From contig NZ_CM125436.1 in NCBI RefSeq assembly GCF_052072235.1, positions 4,520,001-4,584,000 of the forward strand: a stretch of DNA of 64,000 nt. Reading direction: 5' to 3'. The notes under the pieces were generated by a model. That model was not told the DNA's origin, made no database searches, and saw nothing but the letters and a program-made list of their open reading frames with translations. Source of the DNA: Brevibacillus_D fluminis_A (GTDB lineage: Bacteria > Bacillota > Bacilli > Brevibacillales > Brevibacillaceae). The position numbers were made by a program, and so were the translations under genes. Of the stretch, positions 10,901-19,157 are shown piece by piece (the stretch's first letter is position 1; every line of letters starts with the position of its first letter).

Positions 10901-12415
10901 AGCCGCCGCATGATTTACTGCCGCCCCTGTAAACGAAACGGTCAGCTGCGTTTTGCTCGTGCGCGTCACGCTGATGCCCAAGCCGGCCGGGAGATGATTG
11001 ACGGTAATATCGGAAGCATCCGCCCGCTCGGCAAAAAAACCATGGGCGAGCGTGACCGTTTGCACGCCGGGAACGTTGCCGTCATTTGCTGGCGATTCGT
11101 CAAGCATCGAGATCCCGAGCGTCACGGCAGGATTCGCGGCTGGCTTCACGGTGATCTGAATGGTATCGGATTTGCCATCCACAGTGGCGCGAATCGTCGC
11201 TGTACCGACACCGATCGCCTTCACGTTCCCATTGCGATCAACGGTGGCAACATCGGTGTTATCGGATCGCCACGAAACCGTTTTGCCTGCGACGATATTC
11301 CCCTCAGCGTCCGCAGCGATCGCAACGAGCTGCAATTCGTCCCGTTCGGAATCCACCATCAATTCGGCATCATCCGCAGGTACAATCTGAAGCTGCTTGA
11401 CCTTCGCATTTTTGGCCGCAATGGTAAACGCAGCGGCATCCAGTTTTGCATCCGCATAGCTCGCGCTGATGACAACCTGCTGTTTTTTGGCAGCAGCTGT
11501 CAACGATTGAAAGGTAAAACGGGCAGTACGGCTTGCTTCATCCCATGTAAACCCGGTTACGGACAGCTTTTGCGCTTTTTGATTATCGATCTGTTTGGTA
11601 AAAGCAAAATCCCGCAGCTTCGGCGCCTTTTCCGGCGCTTTCAGCAAAGTCACGGTGACCACGCCATTTGTGGCCGAAACATCTGACATCGCGGCGGAAT
11701 CATCAACGACCTTCACTTTCACGCTTGCGGATTTTTTCTCGATGGTGGCGGTAATGGTTGCCGTGCCGGTCCCGACAGCCGCGACCTTGCCGTTTTTATC
11801 GACTGTCACGACGTCCTCGTTATCGGACGACCATGCGACTTTTTTCCCCGCGACGATATTGCCGTCCGCATCTTTGGCAATGGCCGTCAACAGCAAATCG
11901 GAATCATCCGCATCCGGCGTCAAGACGAAATCTGCAGCGTGATTGAAGAGCAGCACGTCCGCCACTTTTGCATTTCGCTTAGCGATTGTGAACACGTCAG
12001 CCTCTGTCTTCACCCCGTGACAGAGAACGCTGACCAACACGCTTTGTTTTTCCTTCGCTGCGGCAATGGGCTTGTATGCAACCTTCACCGTGTTTTGTCC
12101 GGCATCCCATGTGAAGCTTGTCACCCTAACGGTTCTTTCCCTTTGTTGATCGATTTTTTGCAGAAACGTAAAATCGTCCGGATCGGGGCTTTTCTCCGGT
12201 TTCCCTGTCAGCTTTACCGTGATGATCCCGTTTGCTGCTGTCACGGTCTTCACTTCCAGCTGCCGCTCGGCACTTGTCGCTGCCGCAACGCTTGTCCGAT
12301 CTGGCTGAATGCGGGTATTTGGCGATGCGAGCGCCTCTGTCGTCATGGTTAAAATCACACTGGTCGATAGCAAGACAGTAAACACTTTTTTGGTCTGATC
12401 AAACCGAAATACCAT
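7967..12415 (-). CDS. Giant exported surface protein with Big-2 Ig domains and ten tandem ~70-residue repeats
   Basis: A 1482-residue secreted protein. A signal peptide ends near ALA (about residue 31). Two copies of a pair of modules follow: an all-beta segment plus a Big-2 Ig-like domain (each Big-2 has VAWSSDN or VSWRSDN, VTVD or ATVD, and G-GTATI). Another beta region reaches about residue 610. Residues about 622-1328 hold ten helical repeats, each starting AAYR/K.A and containing a GL...Y..LD signature and an AIQ.ALD.AVA-like end. A non-repeated C-terminal domain of about 150 residues closes the protein. No SLH domain or LPXTG motif was seen, so how it is held on the cell is unclear. The repeats resemble those of S-layer-type proteins in related genera. 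The function is structural or adhesive by inference. Confidence 0.8.
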   Translation of the reverse strand: MVFRFDQTKKVFTVLLSTSVILTMTTEALASPNTRIQPDRTSVAAATSAERQLEVKTVTAANGIITVKLTGKPEKSPDPDDFTFLQKIDQQRERTVRVTSFTWDAGQNTVKVAYKPIAAAKEKQSVLVSVLCHGVKTEADVFTIAKRNAKVADVLLFNHAADFVLTPDADDSDLLLTAIAKDADGNIVAGKKVAWSSDNEDVVTVDKNGKVAAVGTGTATITATIEKKSASVKVKVVDDSAAMSDVSATNGVVTVTLLKAPEKAPKLRDFAFTKQIDNQKAQKLSVTGFTWDEASRTARFTFQSLTAAAKKQQVVISASYADAKLDAAAFTIAAKNAKVKQLQIVPADDAELMVDSERDELQLVAIAADAEGNIVAGKTVSWRSDNTDVATVDRNGNVKAIGVGTATIRATVDGKSDTIQITVKPAANPAVTLGISMLDESPANDGNVPGVQTVTLAHGFFAERADASDITVNHLPAGLGISVTRTSKTQLTVSFTGAAVNHAAADSRNDLSITIAKAALAGAKGSVTTDTFGIRFADPIIVAPPGPVAVMLATGSLGTAGYGKITGLQAGVKYVVTSSGKTYGVQANGRLGAENAPAEALAGTEIIGLTNGATYKVEEEAAVVERALVAAYRNAASPSVIDSLLAANQLGLTVTGYEGLDDTGKAAVAAELFGQKAAFTSKLAIQNALNTAVAHAQEAAAEQANVNAYKNAVDAAAIQALLDAAPNALGLNVTAYALLGDTYKEAVAAELYGGKVAFINKTVIQAALNTAVAHAQDAAAEQAKIDAYKNAGSASVIQSLLDTTPNALGLDVSAYDLLDAMGKTAVAAELYGVKAAFDSKTAIQNALDTAVANEAKVAAYRLAANAAAIGSLLATNELGLTLDDYNLLDAPGKAAVNGVLLDQKSTFATKSDIQTAMNATVASEAKLAAYRMAADAVALANLLAANQLGLDVDAFNQLEPVGQETVVAELNNLKATFTTKETVQTALDAAVTKEAAVAAFRMAANESDLQSLLASNALSLTVTDYNGLDPAGKATVASELFGSRAAFTSKTAIQLALDTAVAKVVEQGKVAAYKNAANATAIQNLLDATPNALGLNVSAYGLLDAMGKNAVAIVLDGQKGGFTSKDAIQAVLDIAVANEAKVAAYRLAADATGIESLLATNALGLSLADYDSLDAVGKTAIAQGLYGQKTSFSNRTDIQMALDAIVPGEVKLAAYRKAAGGVEMKNLLDANLLGLTVTGYNGLDAKGKLAVANVLLGRKAEFRSAANIQSVLDDAVANEAQIAVYRMAGDAGAIRSLLDQSVLSLDFGDYTIIDSGRRDRVAAKLFDAKDELNDTDSLVSTVQRLAAIEAIIHAAAARNWSQVDRDTFVRANYPITADDLPFVENSLEYKYTMRGNGVGDYFNDEVNEIFQQIENIDFAIVYEEYYHWSGMSPIIFVVAGIKGVNDGNFEAVKVAVTTARNTKGSNLTTKEIQAAVNSLSPN
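8430..10550 (-). repeat. Ten tandem coding repeats of about 210 bp
   Basis: Ten diverged units of about 70 codons lie within the surface-protein gene. Units 2, 3 and 7 share an inserted TPNALGL or APNALGL version of the motif. Units 1-3 are separated by an alanine- and glutamate-rich spacer (AHAQ.AAAEQA), while most others have a short NEAK or similar linker. This pattern suggests stepwise duplication. Confidence 0.85.
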
Positions 12416-12508
12416 TGCTTCACATCCTGACTGATTTTTTCGATTATTTCATTGCTCATTCAACTCTCTTCATCAAATGATTGTAGAATATCGGCACAAG
12501 TGAAAAAC

Positions 12509-12522
12509 CTAACTAAAGTTAG
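12509..12522. promoter_or_regulatory. CTAACT-AA-AGTTAG inverted repeat upstream of the giant surface protein
   Basis: Six-bp perfect arms around AA, about 95 bp before the start of the surface-protein gene. The half-site CTAACT also forms the perfect 18-bp palindrome upstream of the MATE exporter (49942-49959). It could be an operator for a MarR-type protein. The rest of 12416-12685 holds only this site and a terminator. Confidence 0.4.
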
Positions 12523-12557
12523 CATTTTTGGACTTGCTGCAAATCAACGTACGTGAA

Positions 12558-12592
12558 AACAAAAAAGTTGAGGATGGATGTCCCCAACTTTT
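12558..12592 (-). terminator. Rho-independent terminator (minus strand)
   Basis: AAAAGTTG and CAACTTTT arms form a hairpin with a T run on the minus strand, downstream of the small hypothetical gene at 12686-12994. Confidence 0.7.
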
Positions 12593-12685
12593 CATTCCCC
12601 AGGTGTCGATTAAAATGTCACTTCTTCAAACAATCCGATCTTGCGAAAGCCCAGCTTGCTGTGTCAGCTCCATGTTCCCTCCACG

Positions 12686-12994
12686 CTAGTTTCTCCCTCT
12701 GAATCCGTACATGGAATAGTCCGCGCGCACTTTGCGGATGGCAAGCGATACCGGCAAGCCTCTCGCTACCCAGCGCAGCGCCGACATGATGTTGTGCTCA
12801 TCCTCGAATTGCTCGACGATCACGATGGTCTGCTCATTGATGTAGTGCTGCAGCTCTTCCCACCCCATCGCCGAATAGCGGTCTTGCCCGTAGGTCCGCA
12901 ATGCGACGAAATCAGGGAACTTGGGATTTTTCATACGTTTGAGCTGATCGATCGCTTTCGCGCATTCCGGATGAATGTGTGGATGTTCCTGCAA
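12686..12994 (-). CDS. Hypothetical protein, 102 residues
   Basis: I do not recognise this protein. It is soluble, rich in charged residues, and starts with MQEHPHIHPEC; a central region has QHYINEQTIVIVEQFEDE. The start is TTG with AAGGAT about 10 nt upstream. The amino-acid composition is protein-like, unlike the opposite-strand reading, and a minus-strand terminator follows. It lies between the YdeI-like gene and the terminator and may be cotranscribed with the former. Confidence 0.55.
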   Translation of the reverse strand: MQEHPHIHPECAKAIDQLKRMKNPKFPDFVALRTYGQDRYSAMGWEELQHYINEQTIVIVEQFEDEHNIMSALRWVARGLPVSLAIRKVRADYSMYGFRGRN

Positions 12995-13108
12995 TATTCT
13001 CGAAATCCTTTCTGTGTTCTTCTGCGCCCACCTGACATGTTCGCCCTTGCTGAAACAATTTTTTCGCCAATGTATCCTCTATATACCTGAGTGAAAAGAC
13101 CTCGCGCG

Positions 13109-13711
13109 CTAACGGCCTTTTTTTGTTGGACCGTAGATCGTTTCTCCTTTTTCCAGCATGCTGACGAACTGCTCGATCCGCTGACGCCTCGTCTCTTCCT
13201 TCTTGGCTGTCTGGATGCGAAACAGGATGGCATAGCGGTTGCGGCTGTCCAGCGTCTCAAAAAATGACTGTGCCCGCGGATGTTTCGCAAGCTCGCTCGC
13301 CCATTCGGTGGGAATTTCCGTCTTGCTCTGCGAGGCATAGGCGGCATCCCATTTTCCATTTTCACGGGCACGCTCGACGGCTCGCAAACCGGGCTCACGC
13401 ATCCGGCCGCTCGCGATGAGCCGCTCCGCTTTTTCCTTGTTGATCTGTGACCAGATGCTCCTGGGTCCGCGCGGCGAGAAGCGCTGAATCCAGCTCGTCT
13501 CATCCAGCGCTTCCTTCTGGCTGTCGATCCAGCCGAAGCACAAGGCCCCCTCCACCGCTTCCTCATAGGTGAGCGACGGTTCTCCCGTCTGCTTTTTGGC
13601 AAGCTTTAGCCTGACGCCGTCTGCCGAGTCGCAATTGGCTTCCAGCCAGCGCTCCCATTCTTCCTGATTTGAAAAAAAGAGAATCGGCCATTCTGCCGGT
13701 TTTTTGCCCAT
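13109..13711 (-). CDS. YdeI/OmpD-associated family protein
   Basis: About 200 residues, of the YdeI/OmpD-associated family often annotated as bacteriocin-resistance-like. The segment LCFGWIDSQKEALDE followed by RFSPRGPRSIWSQINKEKAERL is characteristic, and the C terminus has the family's basic RIQTAKKEETRRQRIEQF helix. Two ATGs are close together. AAGGAGG almost touches the first (13720) but is 10 nt from the second (13711), so the second is chosen. The biochemical function of the family is unknown. Confidence 0.8.
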   Translation of the reverse strand: MGKKPAEWPILFFSNQEEWERWLEANCDSADGVRLKLAKKQTGEPSLTYEEAVEGALCFGWIDSQKEALDETSWIQRFSPRGPRSIWSQINKEKAERLIASGRMREPGLRAVERARENGKWDAAYASQSKTEIPTEWASELAKHPRAQSFFETLDSRNRYAILFRIQTAKKEETRRQRIEQFVSMLEKGETIYGPTKKGR

Positions 13712-13795
13712 CTGGTCCATTCCTCCTTGTCATACAAATGCGATGAAACTTTCGTCTTTCCTTTCACGTATGTAAAATATTGGGGGTGATAAACG

Positions 13796-14008
13796 ATGAA
13801 AAAGCTGGTGTATACCACGGTGCTCGTGCTCATTGCATCGATCGTGACCTGTTTTGCCACGGATCACTGGATGGCCGGGTACAGCCTGATCTTTTTGCTT
13901 GTCTCGATTTTGACCGGAATCGGTCATATTTACAGCGCGGACAATTCGATTTACTTGCAAAAGAGCCAAAAGGTCGATGACGACGACTACCGGAAGTATA
14001 TGGAGTAA
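13796..14008 (+). CDS. Small membrane protein, 70 residues
   Basis: Two hydrophobic segments (about residues 4-22 and 27-45) are followed by a polar tail with an acidic cluster DDDDY. The site GGGGTGATAAACG stands directly before the ATG. The function is unknown. It is divergent from the YdeI-like gene and lies about 70 bp before the acetyltransferase gene, so the two could share a transcript. Confidence 0.65.
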   Translation: MKKLVYTTVLVLIASIVTCFATDHWMAGYSLIFLLVSILTGIGHIYSADNSIYLQKSQKVDDDDYRKYME

Positions 14009-14080
14009 ACTCCCTTGAAATGGGGGAGTCCCGGTGCTATTATCATTATTCTCCAAACTATGAAAAAAAGGACTGGAAAC

Positions 14081-14626
14081 ATGCGCACTGACCACATTAC
14101 CCTCAAAAAACTGGAACTCTCCGATGCCCCTGCCTTGCTTGCCTTGCGCCTGAGAAACCGGGCGTTTTTTCAACCATTCGAGCCGATCCGCCCCGATTCC
14201 TTTCTGACCTTGGAAGGGCAGGAAAAAGACATTGCTACAGGCAACCATGCTGCGGACCATGATCAAGGCTATACGTTCGGCATCTTTTTGACGGAAACGG
14301 ACGAGCTGATCGGGCGTGTGGCACTGACCGGCGTGGCCCGCGGCCCGTTTCAGAATGCCAATCTCGGCTACTTTATGGATCAAGCCCACAATGGGCGCGG
14401 TTATATGACGGAAGCCGTGCAGCTTGTCACCCGATTCGCGTTTGGACAAGCCGGTTTGCATCGCATCCAGGCTGGCGTCATGCCGCGCAACGTCGGCTCC
14501 ATCCGCGTTTTGGAAAAGGCGGGATTCCGCCGTGAAGGGCTTGCGCTGAACTATTTGAAGATCAATGGCGTATGGGAAGACCATGCCTTGTTTGCGATTA
14601 CCGCCGATCATGATGGACAGCCCTGA
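14081..14626 (+). CDS. GNAT acetyltransferase, RimJ/RimL type
   Basis: A 181-residue acetyl-CoA-dependent N-acetyltransferase. It has the RimJ/RimL layout: LKKLELSDAPALLALR at the N terminus, then LGYFMDQAHNGRGYMTEAV, which carries the acetyl-CoA pyrophosphate loop (NGRGYM), and finally NVGSIRVLEKAGFRREGL. The start at 14081 is chosen because AAAGGA is well spaced; an in-frame ATG 21 nt upstream is a weaker alternative. The target may be a ribosomal protein N terminus or a small amine. Confidence 0.88.
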   Translation: MRTDHITLKKLELSDAPALLALRLRNRAFFQPFEPIRPDSFLTLEGQEKDIATGNHAADHDQGYTFGIFLTETDELIGRVALTGVARGPFQNANLGYFMDQAHNGRGYMTEAVQLVTRFAFGQAGLHRIQAGVMPRNVGSIRVLEKAGFRREGLALNYLKINGVWEDHALFAITADHDGQP

Positions 14627-14641
14627 ACTCATCACGGCGCG

Positions 14642-16450
14642 CTAGCGAAACCACAGCTTGGCATACTCGACCCAGCCCTGCTCGTTGATCGTGACTCCCG
14701 CGAGATCCGGATGCGCGAGAAGTCTCGCTTCATTGCGGTACAGCGGGTGATAGGCAAAAGCGTCCAGCAACTCATCTTCCAGCTCGGCCAATTGCCGAAG
14801 GCGTTGCCCGCGCTCCTTCATGCCATAGAGCAGCTTCACCCGCTTGGCGATGGTGGCTTGCGTCGCTGCATCCAGCAACTGCTGCACGAAGCTGTGACCA
14901 GCCAGCCAAACATGCACCAGCGACACCTCGACGTCCTCCCCGATGGACGCGCTGTCATGGATGATGTCGGCTGCCCCGATGCAGGCCGGTGTGAGCAGCG
15001 TCTGTGCGTCGAAAAAGGCACTCTCTACCTTTATCCCGTACCGGGCGCACTGTGCCTCGATCCATGCCGCATCTTCGCGATGATCGTCATCGGGGAACGT
15101 GTGCAGCCGCAGCACTTCTCCTGCATATCCGCATTGCGCGAGCAGCATGGCCGGGTCGGCGCGCTCCGCATCCGCCGCGAAAAGATTCGCCCCCGGCATC
15201 ATGCGCCGCACCGGTTCGCACCTGTTTCCACCAAGCTCGGTTGTCAGGCGAGCGCCATCGAGAATGAGCGCTAGCGCCTGGCGAAATCGTTTGTCGGCGA
15301 GCGGGCCGTTTTTACGCATGTTGAAGGCGATGTACTGCACGCACGACTCCGTCCGCTCCAGCTGCCTCCAGCCGCGAATCGACGCGGGCAGCTGCCTGCC
15401 TGCAAGCACTGACTCATAGCGAATCCCGTACGCCGATTCATCCAGCAGCTTGTCTGCCAACCCGTGCTCTCCCAAAACGACGAATTCGATCCGATCGAGA
15501 TGCGCCCGCTCGCGAAAATACGAGGAAAACGCCTCCAGCACAAGCATCGATTCATCGTTGCGCACGACTCTAAACGGACCGGTCCCCACGGGCAGACGGG
15601 CAAATTCAGCTCCCATCACCTCGGCATATTCCGCCGGCACGATACTCAAATACTCGCTTGCCAAAAGCTGCAGGAACAGATGGTTCGGCTGCTCCAGCTC
15701 AAAGCGGATCACCCGCTCGGCCACCGCCTCGATCCGCTTGATCCCTGCTAGCATCCAGCGGTAATGCGAGTCGTCCCGATCCCGGATTCGCGCGAAAGAC
15801 GCCACGACATCAATAGCCCGCAGCGGCTGGCCATGGTGAAACAGCACGCCCTTCCGTAAAAAAAACGTCCAAACATCACCGCGCTCGTTCATTTCCCAAT
15901 GATAGGCCAGCATCGGGTCGACTGTGTCTGTCGCCGGATGATAGGCGACAAGCGTATTGTACACCTGCTTGAGCATATGGCTGTCGGACCGAAGCCACGC
16001 CGCTGCGGGATCGAGTCCTGTGACAGGAAAGTCCAGCCGCAGGCGCAGCGTATCAACCGTCTTTTCCCCAACACTCAGATGATGCATCCCGAAATAGCCC
16101 CGGAACCATTGGGAAAAGCGGTCGGACAAGGCAGGGTGCGCCTCCGCATGCTTTTCGATGAGGGCCAGCGCTTTTTGAACATGTCCCTGGTGTACCCACT
16201 CCCTGGCGACCCCGTCGATCATGGCGACCGGCTCGACGAGAAATTTGATGTGTGAACGATTGCCTCTTCCCCGCCCCGGCATCCAGCTGATCCAGTTCCG
16301 CTCGATCAGTCTGCCCAGAATCAGTTTGCCATTGCGCGGCGTACAGCACAGCGCGGCCGCCACCTCAGAAAGCGAAAACGGAATCTCGCTCCCGATGGCG
16401 GCATCCGGTTTGTGCCCAAAGAGCCGCATGTAGTCATCAATCAATTGCAC
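14642..16450 (-). CDS. SgrR-type regulator with solute-binding domain
   Basis: About 602 residues. An N-terminal winged-helix domain (residues 1-110) is fused to a family 5 extracellular solute-binding-like domain (about 125-600), as in SgrR. The latter is recognisable from LDPAAAWLRSDSHMLKQVYN, YHWEMNERGDVWTFFLRKGV and VGTGPFRV. There is no signal peptide, so the binding domain acts as a cytoplasmic sensor. GTG at 16450 has GGAGAG 6 nt upstream; a TTG five codons earlier lacks a ribosome site. It is divergent from an MFS transporter gene, the usual target arrangement in Bacillales. It most likely senses that transporter's substrate. Confidence 0.85.
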   Translation of the reverse strand: MQLIDDYMRLFGHKPDAAIGSEIPFSLSEVAAALCCTPRNGKLILGRLIERNWISWMPGRGRGNRSHIKFLVEPVAMIDGVAREWVHQGHVQKALALIEKHAEAHPALSDRFSQWFRGYFGMHHLSVGEKTVDTLRLRLDFPVTGLDPAAAWLRSDSHMLKQVYNTLVAYHPATDTVDPMLAYHWEMNERGDVWTFFLRKGVLFHHGQPLRAIDVVASFARIRDRDDSHYRWMLAGIKRIEAVAERVIRFELEQPNHLFLQLLASEYLSIVPAEYAEVMGAEFARLPVGTGPFRVVRNDESMLVLEAFSSYFRERAHLDRIEFVVLGEHGLADKLLDESAYGIRYESVLAGRQLPASIRGWRQLERTESCVQYIAFNMRKNGPLADKRFRQALALILDGARLTTELGGNRCEPVRRMMPGANLFAADAERADPAMLLAQCGYAGEVLRLHTFPDDDHREDAAWIEAQCARYGIKVESAFFDAQTLLTPACIGAADIIHDSASIGEDVEVSLVHVWLAGHSFVQQLLDAATQATIAKRVKLLYGMKERGQRLRQLAELEDELLDAFAYHPLYRNEARLLAHPDLAGVTINEQGWVEYAKLWFR

Positions 16451-16557
16451 CGCACTCTCTCCCAATTCAAAACATGAAAAAATGGCCCAGCAAATCCTGC
16501 CCTTTTTCCCCTTGGCCCCCCGGCGTACAATGAGGCGAAACCAAGGAGGCGTTCAGG

Positions 16558-17793
16558 ATGAAATCAATACTCACATCACTTTCTACCCGCTATCATACCA
16601 TTGTTTGGATTCGGCTGTCAGGCGAGCTGTTGACCAGTCTGTCCGGCTCGATGATGGCCCCTTTTCTCATCCTGTACCTGCATGAGAAGCTGGGCGGCTC
16701 CATCATGCTGCCGATGGTGATCGTGGGGCTGCAGCCGCTGACCGACATTGTGGTCACGATGTTTGGCGGCGGCGTCACCGATCGGCTCGGACGCAAACCG
16801 GTCATCGTCCTCGCGCTTCTGGTACAAGCGTGCGCGATGGCAGGATTCATGTTCGCCGATTCGGTCTGGGCATTCGCCCTCTTATATATGGCTTTGGGAA
16901 CGGCCCGCTCCTTTTACATTCCTGCGCAGCGTGCCCAAATTGCGGACACCGTCTCCGATGCGCTGCGGCCGGAAGTGATGAGTTTGCTTTCCACTGCCGG
17001 CTATGTCGGCCAAACGATGGGACCGCTTCTGGGTGTGTTGATTTATGCCTATGAGCCCGCCTATCTTTTCGGGATCGACGCGCTGGTGATTTTTCTTTAT
17101 ACGATGCTTGTCTGGCGAAAAACCGGGGAGACAGCACCTCTTGCGGGCATGGAACCGAACGCAGGCCAAAAAAAGCAGCCATTTCCGCAGCCGCGTTTTT
17201 CCTTGCGCACCGCGCTGCATGACTACCGCTATGTGCTGCTGTTGATGGCGAGCGCGCTGCCGATCAGCTTCTTTTACGCCCAGACGGAAACGACCTTCCG
17301 CCTGTATGTGCAGCAAAGCTTCCCAAACGATGTCGCAGTCATCGCCGGCCTCGCCACCGCCAAAGCCGTCTTGGCCATCTCGCTGGAGCTATGGCTCGTG
17401 AAAAAGACCGAGCGCTTGCCGCTGGGCCGCATCGTCATCATCGCAGCGAGCTGTTATGCGGTTGCAGCGCTTGGGTATGGCTTTGCCAAAAGCTTCGCGC
17501 TTTTGCTGGTCGCCGAACTGTTCCTGGTGATCGGCGAAGCGATTGGCTTGACCCACTTGCTCAACCATGTCGCCACTGTTGCGCCGATCGATAAACGCGG
17601 GCGCTATTTCTCGCTCTATGGGATTCATTGGGATATTTCGCGGACGCTTGGCCCTGTCATCGGCGGGTGGATTTTCATGTACAGCGGAGGGGAGATTTTG
17701 TTTGTCATTGCGGCTGTTTTGCTCGTCGGAGGAGGTTTTTTGCAATATTCCTTGGTGAAGCAAAAAACCGTCGACACATGCGAATCTGTCTAG
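16558..17793 (+). CDS. MFS transporter
   Basis: A 411-residue major facilitator superfamily permease with about 12 membrane helices. The cytoplasmic loop 2-3 motif is present as GGGVTDRLGRKPVI (near residue 70). AAGGAGG lies about 9 nt before the ATG. The 107-bp divergent gap to the SgrR-like gene holds a possible TACAAT -10 element near 16526. The pairing suggests efflux or uptake controlled by the neighbouring sensor. The substrate cannot be told. Confidence 0.87.
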   Translation: MKSILTSLSTRYHTIVWIRLSGELLTSLSGSMMAPFLILYLHEKLGGSIMLPMVIVGLQPLTDIVVTMFGGGVTDRLGRKPVIVLALLVQACAMAGFMFADSVWAFALLYMALGTARSFYIPAQRAQIADTVSDALRPEVMSLLSTAGYVGQTMGPLLGVLIYAYEPAYLFGIDALVIFLYTMLVWRKTGETAPLAGMEPNAGQKKQPFPQPRFSLRTALHDYRYVLLLMASALPISFFYAQTETTFRLYVQQSFPNDVAVIAGLATAKAVLAISLELWLVKKTERLPLGRIVIIAASCYAVAALGYGFAKSFALLLVAELFLVIGEAIGLTHLLNHVATVAPIDKRGRYFSLYGIHWDISRTLGPVIGGWIFMYSGGEILFVIAAVLLVGGGFLQYSLVKQKTVDTCESV

Positions 17794-17841
17794 CGGGGCA
17801 CACTACCGGGAGAGATTCTGGTGCAAGGAGTGTGTCCATTC

Positions 17842-18633
17842 ATGAAACGTTTTGCAATGCTTCTGCTTTCGGCTGTCCTGCTGCTGGTCCAGCCCATCGC
17901 ATCATCGGCAGCCCCGAACGGCGGAACGTACCATTTCGGCTTCAAAAAAAGCAAGAACGGCCAACTGCCATCGATCACGGAAGAAGGCTTCAAACCGATC
18001 ATCGACAAGCATGGCGCGGTTTTTCTCGGGGATACGACGAAAAAAGAGCTGTATCTCACCTTTGACAACGGCTATGAAAATGGCTTCACGGCGCGCATTC
18101 TCGACACGCTGAAGGAAAAGAAGGTGCCCGCGATCTTTTTCGTAACCGGGCATTACGTCAAGGAACAGCCAGAGCTTTTGAAGCGCATGGTGCAGGAAGG
18201 CCATTTGATCGGCAACCACTCGTGGAGCCATCCTGACATGACAACGGTGTCGGATGCCAAAATCAAGGAAGAGCTGGACTCTGTCAAGGAGGCTGTCGCC
18301 AAAGTCACCGGCCAGCAGGAGATGGCCTATTTGCGCCCGCCGCGCGGCATTTTCAGCGACCGGACGCTAGCCGTATCCAAAAAGCTCGGCTACACCAATG
18401 TGTTCTGGTCGGTCGCATACCGCGACTGGGAAACGAACGCACAGCGCGGGCGGCAGTACGCATTTGATCAGGTGATGGCCCAATTGCACCCGGGCGCCGT
18501 CATTCTGCTGCACTCGGTTTCGAAGGATAACACCGAAGCGCTCGCCGGGATCATCGATGCAGCGCGCAAGCAAGGCTACGAGTTCAAAAGCCTCGATCAG
18601 CTCGGCAAGGCATCGACGCCGAAAAGCAACTAA
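17842..18633 (+). CDS. pdaA: PdaA, N-acetylmuramic acid deacetylase for spore cortex delta-lactam
   Basis: A 263-residue secreted carbohydrate esterase family 4 enzyme. PdaA removes the acetyl group from muramic acid so that muramic delta-lactam can form in spore cortex peptidoglycan, which germination enzymes need as a recognition mark. The sequence carries FGFKKSKNGQLPS, YLTFDNGYENGFT (with the family's TFDNG variant of TFDDG), GNHSWSHPDM (metal histidines), YLRPPRGIFS and HPGAVILLHSVSKDN. The signal peptide ends near SSA. ATG at 17842 has AAGGAG 11 nt upstream; a GTG at 17821 has no site. The stop overlaps the convergent DUF2325 gene by 4 nt. Confidence 0.93.
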   Translation: MKRFAMLLLSAVLLLVQPIASSAAPNGGTYHFGFKKSKNGQLPSITEEGFKPIIDKHGAVFLGDTTKKELYLTFDNGYENGFTARILDTLKEKKVPAIFFVTGHYVKEQPELLKRMVQEGHLIGNHSWSHPDMTTVSDAKIKEELDSVKEAVAKVTGQQEMAYLRPPRGIFSDRTLAVSKKLGYTNVFWSVAYRDWETNAQRGRQYAFDQVMAQLHPGAVILLHSVSKDNTEALAGIIDAARKQGYEFKSLDQLGKASTPKSN

Positions 18634-18917
18634 GCCAACCGCTTCGGCGGCAACACTTTGACCAGTTCCGAGATCGAGCGTTTACAGAACATGATCGGCA
18701 GGTTCTGCTCCTTTGCTTTTACTTTGATGGAAGTCGACAGGTTATGATTCACAAAGTCGGTCAGCACCAGAATCATATTGGTATTGACCGGTATTTTCAC
18801 CTTTACCTGCGAAGCCTTCCGACCCGTGATATGATTGATTTCCTGAAAACCGTTGCCTTGCAGGAGATCGACGATCCTGCCGAGGCGATCCCCACCGATG
18901 ATAAGAACGGACGCCAT
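18630..18917 (-). CDS. DUF2325 domain protein
   Basis: A 95-residue DUF2325 protein: SVLIIGGDRLGRI near the N terminus, an HITGRK motif, a VLTDFVNHNLS segment and PIMFCKRSIS near the end match the family. GGAGGTGT is well spaced before ATG 18917, so a longer start at 18932 is not used. The function of the family is unknown. Confidence 0.85.
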   Translation of the reverse strand: MASVLIIGGDRLGRIVDLLQGNGFQEINHITGRKASQVKVKIPVNTNMILVLTDFVNHNLSTSIKVKAKEQNLPIMFCKRSISELVKVLPPKRLA

Positions 18918-19067
18918 GCTACACACCTCCATGAGTTTTGGGCTCGTTTTCTATGAACACGGCCAGCGGCCAACGTGATTTCCAACCCGGTAACGGAAGC
19001 GAGCGGCAGCGATCCCGCTGGCTTCCATACCATTCTCTCCTTTTCCAACAGTAAAATCTTGTTAAAA

Positions 19068-19096
19068 GTTTAATCCCAACTATTCCGACTTGTCAA
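19068..19096 (-). promoter_or_regulatory. Possible promoter for the DUF2325 gene
   Basis: On the minus strand TTGACA (19091-19096) and TTAAAC (19068-19073) are 17 nt apart. The -35 element is perfect and the -10 poor. It lies about 150 nt before the DUF2325 start, with no other gene between. Confidence 0.4.
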
Positions 19097-19157
19097 GTGA
19101 GGATTTGATGTCGGGGAAAGGTGAACACCCACCTCTCAACTGAAATTTCGGGGAAAC

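Noticed and set aside
12641..13090. 149-codon plus-strand frame opposite the small hypothetical gene
   Set aside because: No ribosome site, and the opposite-strand product looks more like a real protein and is followed by a terminator.
18803..19033. Minus-strand ATG with AAGGAG before it, upstream of and overlapping the DUF2325 gene
   Set aside because: The ribosome site is only 3 nt from the ATG, the peptide has no protein-like pattern, and it overlaps a better gene with its own GGAGG.
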